Source of the DNA: Zizania palustris
Lineage: Eukaryota; Streptophyta; Magnoliopsida; Poales; Poaceae
Length of the DNA stretch: 64,000 nucleotides
Assembly: GCA_019279435.1 (NCBI GenBank)
Contig: JAAALK010000288.1
Coordinates: 53,929,624-53,993,623 of the forward strand
Direction of reading: 5' to 3'
Shown: one piece after another, positions 1 through 9,300 of the stretch
Position numbering within the stretch: the first letter of the stretch is position 1
How the letters are laid out: every line of letters begins with the position of its first letter
Notes under the pieces: generated by a model
Told to the model about the DNA's origin: nothing
The model's input: only the letters and a program-made list of their open reading frames with translations
The model's database searches: none
Position numbers and translations under genes: made by a program

Positions 1-1852
1 CTGGGATGCAAAGGACCTCCACGGAGGGTAATTGATTTACCGTGGGCTTGGTGAGTTCTTTGTATAAAGCGCCCTCCGGGACGTCCAATGCTTCGGCTGC
101 AGCCTTCGCTAGAATGTCTGCAAGTTGATTTTCTGCTCGAGGGATACTCCGAACAGAAAATCCTTTAAACATTGCTTTTGTCGTGCTGATTTCTTCTAAA
201 TACTTTGCAAGATGCAGGTTCCTGGCTTGAAAGCTTTTGTCAACATGCCCTGCGACGACTTGGGAATCTGTTTTAATTATAATCCTTGCTGCTCCAAGTG
301 CCCTTGCTTTTCGGAGGCCTAGCAGGAGTCCTTCGTACTCTGCGATATTATTAGTGGTCTTAAAGTTGAGCCTCATAGAATACATGGCCTTTTGTCCTGA
401 TGGCGATATTGTTACAACTCCAGCTCCAGCACCAGATGCCTGATAGGCTCTGTTAGAAAAAATTGTCCATAGACCTTCGGAGGTTTCTTCCGGAGCCTAG
501 ATTGCGGATGGAGTGCACTCTGCCATGAAGTCAGTTATGATCTAGGATTTTATAGATGTTCTCACTGTGAAGGAAATACCAAAGGGGGCTAGCTCGACAG
601 CCCATTTTCTGATCCTACCCGTAGAATCTTTGCTCCGAAGCATATCACCAAGGGGATACGAGGTAGGAATGATAAGATTATGTGCTAAAAAGTAATGCCT
701 TAGTTTCCGCGAGGCCATTACCAAAGCATAAGCAAATTTTTCGAGCTCAGAGTATCTTGTCTTTGCTCTGGACAAAGCTTCTGAGATGAAGTAGACTGGG
801 TTTTGCACCAGTTTCCCTTTAAGCTCAACTTCCCTGACCAGGACTGCACTTACTGCGGAGCCCATTGCTGCAAGATAAAGAAGGAGAGTTTCTTCTAGGA
901 GGGGCATAGTAAGTGTTGACAGGCTTCCGAGATAATCTTTAATGTCATCGAAGCTCTTCTGGCACTCCGGTGTCCACTTGAAACTTTCGGACCCCTTTAG
1001 AGCTTTAAAAATTGGAAGGCTTCATTCGACTGATCTGGCCAGGAATCTACTGAGAGCTACGAGTCGTCGTGTTAGCTTCTAGACCTGCTTCAGATTTTCT
1101 GGTGGAGCCATTCTTTGCAATGCGCTTATCTGTGTCGGGCTAGCTTTGATTCCCCTACTCGAAACTAAGTACCCTAGCAGTTTTCCTGCTTGCGCCCCGA
1201 ATATACATTTTTTAGGCTTGAGGCGAACTCCACATGCTCGGAGGCTCTCAAAGGTTTCATCTAAGTCTAGGCTATGATGGTGTTTTACAACACTCTTTAT
1301 TACAATGTCATCCATATAGGTTTCGACATTTCGACCTATTTGATGACCAAGAGCCTTAGCTATCAAACGTGAGAAGGTGGCTCCGGCGTTCTACAAGCCA
1401 AAAGGCATTCGAACATAACAAAATACTCCGGAGGGGGTTATAAAACTCGTCTTGGCTTTATCTTCGCACTTTAGCCAGACCTGATGATAATTGGAGTATG
1501 CGTCCATGAAGCTTAACAATTCAGAGCCAGCCGTAGAATCCACCAGCTGGTCTATTCGGGGCATAGGGTAGGGGTCTCACGGGCATGCTTTATTCAATGA
1601 CGTGAAATCAATGCACATGCGTCATTTACCGGAGCCCTTTTTCCTGACAAAAATAGGGTTGGCCAGCCACTCCATGTGGGCTACTTCCCTGATAATGCCA
1701 GCCCTTAGCAATTTTTCCACCTCCACCTTAGCGAGGTCTGCCCTCTCTACTGATAACTTACGGAGCCCCTGGCGCACTGGCCTAGCCTTCGGGTTGACAA
1801 GCAAACTGTGCTCGATGATGCTTCGGTCAACCCTGGTGATGTCTTTGTCGGT
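1..1852 (-). pseudogene. Element B pol remnant: RT, RNase H, archaeal-type RNase H
   Basis: The RT is recognisable from the YMDD box (near 1316, in the context ETYMDDIVIKS) and from the substrate-binding region at 1622-1804. The first RNase H is at about 542-907. The second, archaeal-type RNase H runs from about 500 to 40, with NNIAEYEG and KTDSQVVAG motifs, but its first catalytic motif reads FSNRA instead of YSDGA. In-frame stops lie at about 1079 (TAG in the LKQV*KL context) and about 501. The remaining pol, with integrase, lies beyond the window edge. Confidence 0.85.
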
Positions 1853-2584
1853 CTAGGCAAATATATCTAAATTTTGTTTAACTACCTCCTCCAATGAAGC
1901 ATCTATCTCCGAAGGTAGCCCCTTGTCGAATTGTATTGGGTATTCCTTGCCATCTTTCAGGATCATCTTCGTGATCACGTCACCTTCTGGGCTTGGCTTT
2001 AGGGAAGGGCCCTTCGAGGAGCTTGAAGACTCTAAAGCCTCCTCCGTGTGCTCTACCACACTGTGCACTTGCCGAGGGTCCAATGGTGGACCATGAGCAT
2101 ACTCCGCTCTTCGGGCTACAGCTTGGTCTCCTAAGATAGTGAGAACTCCACCTTGTGTGGGCATCTTGAGACATAAGTAGTTATGATGTGCTATAGCCCC
2201 GAACTGGTTCAACATTCCCTGTCCGAAAATTTCATTATAGGCATATGGGGCATCGACGACGTCGAAGATCACCTCCTCCACCCTGGCCAGGGGCCCCTCT
2301 ATGAAGGCAGCCTCGAGGCCTATCTGGCCGAGGGCATCGAGAGGAGGACCTGCGAAGCCTTGGAGTGGCCGAGCTACCGGAAGTAAGTGTCTCCAGGGAA
2401 TGCATATCTGGTCGAAGGCCTGGATGAAGAGTATATCTGCGGAGCTTCCGCCATCCACTAGGATCCTTCGGACTTCGACTCCCGCTATATCGGCCGAAAT
2501 AACAAGGGGGTCAGCATGAGGAAATTTCACCCCCGCAGCATCATTGGCAGTAAAAGAAATAGGTACATGGGACCACTCGGGCAT
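1853..2584 (-). pseudogene. Element B protease and pol N-terminal part
   Basis: This 243-codon open stretch contains the retroviral-type aspartic protease, with active-site motif LVDGGSSADI, in the arrangement seen at residues 111-120 of the pol of element A. It ends at a TAG replacing the Trp of the FAWSD motif just before the RT. The start given is only the first open codon; the natural protein was part of a longer gag-pol reading frame. Confidence 0.8.
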
Positions 2585-2955
2585 TTCTGCTGCCGAATTT
2601 GAGGTCCCTATGTGCCCTACTTCGTGGACATATTCTCTTCACTGCCTTTTTGACATGTTACCGAGGGTCCACCCTCTGAAGATGGGCAGGACCACTCGCT
2701 TGCTGCGATCTTGGGGATCTTCCTGCTTCGGTGGTGGCATAATACTGGCCACCGGGAGCTGCATTGGTGCTTCGGGGTTGCTAGCTCGAGCCACGGCTTG
2801 CACGGGCTCCGAACGCACCACTAGAGGGGCTCATGTCATGGCTTCTATTCTCGCCATGCACACAACAAAAGAAGCTTTGGCGCCTGCCAGCTACTCTTTC
2901 TTGGGGCTTCGAAGTACCAGCCTTGAAACCTTGTGCCTATTGAAGGTTGATAGGT
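2585..2955 (-). pseudogene. Element B gag C-terminus and gag-pol linker remnant
   Basis: The minus strand encodes the gag zinc-finger start (CCVHGENRSHD) near 2860-2830 and the linker MPPPKQE...GNMSKRQ at 2639-2800. The second half of the zinc finger and about 20 following codons are deleted relative to elements A and F. A TGA ends the linker at 2639, at the position where element C also has TGA. The right end at about 2955 is the junction with copia I. Confidence 0.7.
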
Positions 2956-3414
2956 TAGGAGACCTCGTCATTTATTTGGGTCACAGCATGTAGGTAGACC
3001 TCGCACTTTGCATCATTCTGATTTTCCTGTGCGTAGACAGTCTATTTTTACTATGACTACTACTCGTATCACTCATTGTTGGATGCCTCGTCATGCTTTC
3101 ACTCACCCCAGCACTGAGCATCGAGATTATCTTATCATGTGTAGGCGCCAGACCGAGGCTTGGAGGGCACGTGGATCATGGACTCTGGTTGTTCGCGCCA
3201 TATGACCGGAGTTGCAGCATGGTTCTCCAGCCTCACCACAACCAAGCAAAAGGAACATATCACCTTCGGCAACAATCAAAGGAGTAGAGTGAAAGGTAAA
3301 GGTGTGGTAAGAATCAACTCGAATTTCACTCTCAAAGATGTTGCTTTGGTTGAAAATTTAGGATACAATTTGCTTTCTGTATCTCAGTTGCTTGATGAGG
3401 GCTTCAAAGGGTGA
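2956..3414 (+). pseudogene. Copia I protease fragment
   Basis: Contains the copia aspartic protease motif WIMDSGCSRHMTG near 3173-3211. The open stretch 3160-3414 ends at a TGA that corresponds to CGA in copia II, a C-to-T change at a CpG. Sequence before 3160 matches the region just upstream of the protease in copia II but is frameshifted. The TTG at 3160 is only an open-frame edge, not a real start. Confidence 0.8.
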
Positions 3415-3819
3415 TTCCATCGCGATACTTCGCAAGTACTCAATTCTGATGGCGCTGTAGTTTGTGAGATCTTTAGAGTTGGGAGAGTTTTTGGAGCTGA
3501 TTTTTCTGAGTCATCTGGGTCTTCTCACTGTCTTGTTGCACATTCAACTTCTGAGCTTTGGAAGTGGCATAGGAGACTAGGGCATATGAGCTTTGAGTTG
3601 CTCACTCGTTTGAGTGCCCTAGGTCTGATCCGAGGATTGCCCAAGCTCAAATTTGAGAAAAATTTGGTTTGCGCTCTATGTCGACATGGAAAAATGATTG
3701 CCGCTTCGCATTCGCCAGTCACCATGGTGATAACTGAACAACCCGGAGAACTTCTCCATATGGACACTGTAGGTCCTTCTCGGGTTAGTTCTTTAGGCGG
3801 CAAGTGGTATGCATTAGTT
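3415..3819 (+). pseudogene. Copia I pre-integrase and integrase N-terminus, truncated
   Basis: Encodes the GAG-pre-integrase zinc-binding segment (WKWHRRLGHMSFELL ... CALCRHGKM) and the first part of the integrase core (DTVGPSRVSSLGGKWYA). Homology to copia II stops at about 3819, just before the first integrase strand is completed. The following codons (LNIDLVNNF and a stop) are foreign. Confidence 0.8.
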
Positions 3820-4447
3820 CTGAACATCGATTTAGTCAACAACTTCTGATTTTGTACTAACACACAGTAAACCACCTTTAGAACAAAATTGACATCTACT
3901 TCTCCACAGCAAAATTGATAACACTCCCTGTGAATAAGTGTATCAAACAAATAGCCATCTATTTGGTTTCAGACAAAAGTTCAAGATCAGTATGTAAACA
4001 GACATGTTCCTGGTCGATTTTCAGATAAAAATACCATGAATCAGCAAGCTAAAACCAGCAAATCTTTGAGGAAAAATTTTTGGGGTTCTAATGATCAAGC
4101 ACTGAAACAAACTCAAGATAACAGATCAGTACAGCTTTTAGGACTCAACACAACAAATTCTGAACTAATTTGAAGTATAAAATATCACAGCAAAAATCTG
4201 ACAGAGAAAGACTAAAACTAGAGCAAGACAATTGATCAAATCAAAGCCCTTAACAACTTGATCAGGTCAGATTCTATCCGTTCACTCTCATTCAATCTCA
4301 TCTATATGTACCATGCTTGATCACACAAATAGATACAAACTAGAAACAAATTTTTAGTGTTCTAACCAGAAACAGCATGTGAAAACTAAAATGATTCACT
4401 GTTCATTACTCATCTACATGGATAACACTCATAACCAGGTGAAATCT
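3820..4447. other. Unidentified AT-rich insert in copia I, left part
   Basis: About 630 bp with no convincing open reading frame and no similarity to the other elements here. With 15846-16800 it forms a unit of roughly 1.6 kb that replaces part of the copia I integrase and was later split by element A. One reading is a minus-strand copia LTR running from 16293 back to about 3821, but a matching target duplication was not found. Confidence 0.4.
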
Positions 4448-4452
4448 CATAC
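4448..4452. repeat. Target site duplication of element A, left copy (CATAC)
   Basis: The five bases CATAC lie directly before the 5' LTR and recur at 15841-15845 directly after the 3' LTR, as expected for gypsy integration. Confidence 0.95.
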
Positions 4453-4582
4453 TGTTGGGGGAAAATATCTCATCTTCGGGATTATTGCCGAAACAGCATA
4501 AAGGCAGATAGCGGATTCGAAGGTTCCCACACTTTCATCTTCGAAGATACCCAGAGTCAAGCTCGAAGTACGAAAATAGGCA

Positions 4583-4609
4583 TTGGTTCGGAGTACATCT
4601 TCGAACCAA
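4583..4609. promoter_or_regulatory. Inverted repeat (hairpin) in U3 of element A
   Basis: TTGGTTCG (4583-4590) and CGAACCAA (4602-4609) are perfect inverted repeats around an 11-base loop, about 160 bp upstream of the LTR TATA box. The copy in element C has one arm changed. It could be a protein-binding palindrome; no function is shown. Confidence 0.4.
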
Positions 4610-4769
4610 GGCTTTTCAAGATCTTTTCTGCCAGCTAAGATGGAAGACTTATCTTTTTTCTCATTAGATTAGTCTTTTACCATTTTAGCCCTATTAAGGG
4701 AGCCGAATAGTTTCCACTATGTCGGTTGTAATAAAGGGGTAAATAGGTCTTTTCCTTAATATTTGGGCC

Positions 4770-4777
4770 TATAAATA
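4770..4777 (+). promoter_or_regulatory. TATA box of element A 5' LTR
   Basis: TATAAATA in a GGCC-TATAAATA-CCCCCC setting about 180 bp before the LTR end. The same box occurs at the equivalent place in the LTRs of C and F, which supports it as the promoter for genomic RNA. Confidence 0.8.
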
Positions 4778-4949
4778 CCCCCCATTTCACCCTGTAATAG
4801 GGACCGAATACAAGTTATTCAATACACACATTCGAACTATTCTAAGTTATTATCCTTTCGGAGGCTTAGAACAGTTCTCTTCGCAAACACTTCGTTTGTT
4901 AGTTTCTATTCTACAGAAACCTGTTAGCGTAATCTTTTACGCCAACAGT

Positions 4950-4967
4950 TGGCGCCGTCCGTGGGGA
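4950..4967 (+). other. Primer binding site of element A
   Basis: TGGCGCCGTCCGTGGGGA begins two bases after the LTR end. TGG complements a tRNA CCA tail; the first nine bases fit the tRNA-Asp-type site common in plant gypsy elements, but the rest diverges, so the primer is uncertain. Confidence 0.65.
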
Positions 4968-5009
4968 ACCTAGTCCGAAAAACTTCGTTCTCTACCAACT
5001 TCTTACATC

Positions 5010-6350
5010 ATGCCTCCTAAGCGGAGCGCACCCCGCAATCCCACTCGGAGGTCTTCTCGGATCTCCGGAGAGATATCATTTGATACGGTTGAAGTCGGAG
5101 GCCCTTCGACATTCCCTCCGCAAACTCCGGAAGGGGCTTCTATCCCTCGAACATACGAAGCTTCTCCGCCAACCCCTTCCATACTTCGACCACCCGGAGT
5201 TCCTCCTCCACCTTCCATCCCAATTCGAACTGATCCTACTAGCTCTCAAGACCCGGAAGATCCTTCCGGAGGAGATGAAGACAATCTTGGAGATATGGCC
5301 ACTCAAATGGCCAACCTTCAAGCTGAGGTAGCAAGGTGGCGACAGGAAGCTGCGAACAGGCTTCGCTCTCAAGCCATCCCAACTATCCCAGAAGTGCCCG
5401 AAGACGATGATCTTGATTATCCCGAAGCCCCGGAGAACGCCTCCTTCGATAATGAATCTCCGCTGCATTCTGAGCTGCAGAAAGTTCGCTTTGATCCAAA
5501 GTTCAAAACTTCGAAGCTCTGTAAGTATGTCGGAGATGAAGATCCCGGAGAGTTCGTTCGTTCTTATGCCCTAGCAATTGAAGCTAGCGGAGGAGTTCGA
5601 GACACCATGGCGAAGTGCTTCCCCTTAGCTCTTCAAGGAGTGGCATTAAGGTGGTTCTGGTCCTTGAAGCCAGGATCAATTAATTCATGGTCTCAGCTGA
5701 AGAAGAAGTTTATAAGCAATTTTCAGGGCACCTTCGTGCCTCCCATGTCAACAGGAAGCCTTTTCCAGGTGAAACAGCTCCCCGGAGAGACATTGAGGCA
5801 ATATTTTAAGCGCTTCGCTCATACGAAGTCGCAAATTCGGGGGTTGTCTGCATCTTCGGTAGTTGATGCAGCTCGAGAAGGTGTCACTCATCAAGGCCTC
5901 TTGGATAAGCTTCATCGGAAAAGCATCTCCTCGGTCTCTCAGTTGATGTCATACTTCGAGGAGTATGCGAGGTCAGAAGAGGGTTGGCTTCGAAGGACTG
6001 CCGCTACTTCGTCCATATTGCAAGAAGTTAAAGTGGAAGTGAAAACTTCAGCACAGCCGCAGGAACCAGTCTTCGAAGTTCAACATGATCGGAGAAGAGG
6101 GCAAAAGCACCCTCGTTCTGAAGTCATGAATATTGCACCCCCACAGAAGTTTACACAGAGAGCTCCACAGTCTTCGGGGAACAAGACCAGCGGCTGGAGG
6201 CCGCCAGGGAAAACGGCTGGCAAGGGCCAGACCCTTTTCTGCTGCATCCATGGAGAAAATCGAAGCCATGCAACTGATACTTGCAAGGCTATACTTACCC
6301 TAAGGGGAGAGTACCTAGAGAGAACTTCGGGTCGAGGTACTACCGACTGA
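5010..6350 (+). CDS. gag: Element A gag polyprotein
   Basis: 446 codons from ATG at 5010, 62 bp after the LTR, to TGA at 6348. The N-terminal 90 residues are Pro/Ser-rich. A capsid-like region follows, with the typical plant retrotransposon gag segment around residues 170-330 (ALRWFWSLKPGSINSW and LPGETLRQYFKRFAH). The zinc finger is C411-x2-H414-x5-H420-x4-C425 (CCIHGENRSHATDTC), the Tat-type variant with His replacing the second Cys. It assembles the cytoplasmic virus-like particle and binds genomic RNA. The TGA is in frame with pol; C and F have CGA there, so the stop is private to A. Confidence 0.92.
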   Translation: MPPKRSAPRNPTRRSSRISGEISFDTVEVGGPSTFPPQTPEGASIPRTYEASPPTPSILRPPGVPPPPSIPIRTDPTSSQDPEDPSGGDEDNLGDMATQMANLQAEVARWRQEAANRLRSQAIPTIPEVPEDDDLDYPEAPENASFDNESPLHSELQKVRFDPKFKTSKLCKYVGDEDPGEFVRSYALAIEASGGVRDTMAKCFPLALQGVALRWFWSLKPGSINSWSQLKKKFISNFQGTFVPPMSTGSLFQVKQLPGETLRQYFKRFAHTKSQIRGLSASSVVDAAREGVTHQGLLDKLHRKSISSVSQLMSYFEEYARSEEGWLRRTAATSSILQEVKVEVKTSAQPQEPVFEVQHDRRRGQKHPRSEVMNIAPPQKFTQRAPQSSGNKTSGWRPPGKTAGKGQTLFCCIHGENRSHATDTCKAILTLRGEYLERTSGRGTTD

Positions 6351-9300
6351 ATTCCAACTGCAACGCGCCCAGAACCGGTCCAGGCTGTGACGCGGATAGA
6401 AAACTTTGATGCTGCAAGACACCCTCCGGTGGCCAATGTTATGCCACCTCCGAAACAAGAGGATGGCCAAGATCGAGGGAAGAGAGTAGTTCTCCCCATC
6501 TCCGGAGGAGGTACCCTCGGGAGCATGTCCAAGAGGCAGCGAAGAGACTACGTCAGAGAAGTAGGCCATATTGGGACTTCGTCGTCTACAGCTGCAATGC
6601 CGGAGTGGTCTCATGTGCCGATATCCTTTTCTACGGAGGATGCAGCTGGTATTAAGTTCCCGCATGCAGATCCACTTGTTATCACTGCTGATATTGCGGG
6701 CACTGAAGTTCGAAGGGTGTTAATCGACGGAGGCAGTTCGGCAGATATCATTTTTGTTCAAGCCTTCGATCAATTGTGCATTTCCAGGAAGCATCTCCTT
6801 CCAGCGGCTCGTCCTTTGCAAGGCTTCGCAGGACCTCCGCTTGATGCACTTGGCCAAATAGGCCTGGAAGTTACCTTCGGAGAAGGTTTATTGGCCCGGA
6901 CTGAGGAAGTAATCTTCGATGTTGTAGATGCCCCGTATGCTTACAACGTTATCTTCGGAAGAGGCATGCTAAACCAGTTCGGAGCTGTGGCGCATCACAA
7001 TTATTTGTGCATGAAGATGCCCACACAAGCAGGAGTCCTTACAGTCTTCGGAGATCAAGCCATTGCTCGGAGGGCGGAATATGGTCATGGTCCCCCTCTT
7101 GATCCAAGACAAGTAAACAATGTACAAGATAATGAAGAAATTTTTTCAGCCTCCTCTGAAGCTTCGAAGAAGTCCTTTCCGAGACCAAGTCCCGAAGGAG
7201 AGATTGCAACGAAGGTCATTGTTAAAGATGGTAAAGAGTATACATTTCAATTTGGTAAAGATTTACCCCCAGAAGTTGCAACCTCCTTGGAAAAGGTGGT
7301 AGAAGAAAATTTGGATGTCTTCGCTTGGTCTGACGAAGATATCACCGGAGTCGATCGGGATATCATTGAACATAGTTTACTTGTAAACCCAAAGGCCCGG
7401 CCTATTCGGCAAGGACTCCGAAAAATGAATGCAAAAAGAGCTGCTCTAGCGAAGGACGAAGTTGAGAAATTGTTGAAGGCTGGGATTATCAGAGAAGTGG
7501 CTCACACAGAATGGTTAGCCAACCCAGTCTTCGTCAGAAAGAAGTCTTCCGGGAAGTGGCGCATGTGCATTGATTTCACATCCTTGAATAAAGCATGCCC
7601 ACGTGACCCCTACCCCATGCCCCGAATTGATCAATTGGTTGACTCCACCGCAGGTTCAGAGTTACTAAGCTTCCTCGACGCGTATTCTGGTTATCATCAA
7701 ATATGGTTGAAGCGCGAAGATGAGATCAAGACAAGCTTTGTAACTCCTTCGGGAGTCTTCTGTTATGTAAGAATGCCCTTCGGCTTAAGAAATGCCGGGG
7801 CTACTTTTTCGAGGCTAGTTGCTAAGGCTCTAGGTCATCAACTAGGTCGCAATGTGGAGGCCTATATGGATGATATTGTAATAAAGAGTGCTTTAAAGCA
7901 CCAACATAGCCTAGACTTACCAAAAACATTCAATAGCCTTCGGGCATGTGGGATCCGTCTTAACCCCGAAAAATGTATATTCGGAGCTAAGGCTGGAAAG
8001 CTGTTAGGGTATTTAGTTTCAAGCAGGGGAATTGAAGCTAGCCCTACTCAAATAACTGCGTTGCAGAAGATGGTTCCTCCAGAAAATTTAAAGCAAGTGC
8101 AAAAGCTGGCTGGGCGTCTGGTAGCACTTAGCAGGTTTTTATCAAGGTCTGCGGAGAGAAGCTTGCCTATATTTAAAGCATTGAAAGGGTCCGAAGATTT
8201 TGCATGGACACCGGAGTGTCAGAAAAGCTTCGAAGGTATTAAAGAGTATCTCAGTAATCTTGCTACACTCACGGTGCCTACTGCGGACGAAACCCTACTC
8301 CTTTACCTTGCAGCTACAGGTTTTGTTGTCAGCGTAGTCCTTGTCAGAGAAGTGGATTTCAATGGGAAGTTGGTCCAAAATCCTGTTTATTTTGTATCCG
8401 AAGCATTATCAGGAGCGAAGACAAGATACTCCGAACTTGAGAAGTTCGTTTATGCTCTGATAATGGCTTTGAGGAAGCTAAGACATTATTTTTTGGCACA
8501 TAATGTAATTGTACCAACTTCGTATCCTTTAGGAGATATGCTCCGAAGTAAGGATTCCACTGGAAGGATTGGGAAGTGGGCAGTTGAGCTAGCACCCTTC
8601 GGCATATCTTTCTTGGCAAGGACAACAATCAAATCGCAAGTCCTAGCAGATTTTGTAGCAGAATGGACTCCACCTGCAAATTTAGTTCCGGAGAAGTCAA
8701 GTGACGAAGTTTGGATTGTTTACTCCGATGGGGCTTTCCAAGCATCCGGAGCAGGCATTGGAGCAGTGTTAATTTTGCCTTCAGGGCAAAGAGCAATGTA
8801 CTCCGCAAGACTCAACTTTAAGTCTACCAATAATATAGCGGAGTATGAAGGGATTTTATTGGGACTCCGAAAAGCACGTGCTCTAGGGGCTACAAGAATT
8901 ATTATAAAGACAGATTCTCAGATAGTAGCAGGGCACGTAGATAAAAGTTTCCAAGTTCGGCATCCACAGCTTGCAAAGTACTTAGAAGAAATCCGTAAAA
9001 TCGAAGCACACTTCAAGGGTATTTCCATTCGGAGTATACCAAGAGCAGAAAATGTGCAAGCGGACATCTTAGCAAAAGCTGCAGTTGGAGCTGTGGATGT
9101 GCCCGAAGAAGCTTTCTATGAGGAGCTCAATATACCTTCGGTGCCACAAATTGCCTCGGCAGAGATTCTTTGCATTCCTAGTGCAGATTGGAAAAATTCA
9201 ATCATGGAACTTTTACAGGGAGGAACAAATTTGCCTGAAGAGCCACAGCTGTCAAGATTAAAGCTTAGAGCCAGAAATTATCAAATAATCAACGGTATTT

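Larger units (their letters stand above)
1..2955 (-). mobile_element. Element B: decayed Tat-type Ty3/gypsy gag-pol fragment
   Basis: Read on the minus strand, this segment holds, in order, the end of gag, protease, reverse transcriptase, RNase H and most of the archaeal-type RNase H of a Tat-type gypsy element. The left side leaves the window; the right side stops abruptly near 2955 in the gag zinc-finger region, where copia sequence begins without an LTR end. It is closest to element F: both share a stop codon and a lost RNase H aspartate that A, C and E lack. Several in-frame stops show it is dead. Confidence 0.85.
4453..4947 (+). repeat. Element A 5' LTR
   Basis: 495 bp, beginning TGTTGGGGGAAAATATC and ending TTTTACGCCAACA, with 6 bp terminal inverted repeats TGTTGG/CCAACA. 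It carries a TATA box at 4770 and matches the 3' LTR at 15346-15840 almost perfectly. The LTRs of C and F are diverged versions of it. Confidence 0.97.

Noticed and set aside
5076..5468. Minus-strand frames within gag and pol of A (for example 5076-5468, 6080-6532, 8359-8628, 9545-9826)
   Set aside because: Shadows of the intact plus-strand genes; the same shadows recur in element C.
6348..6350. Programmed stop-codon readthrough between gag and pol of element A
   Set aside because: C and F have CGA at this codon, so the TGA is a private mutation.
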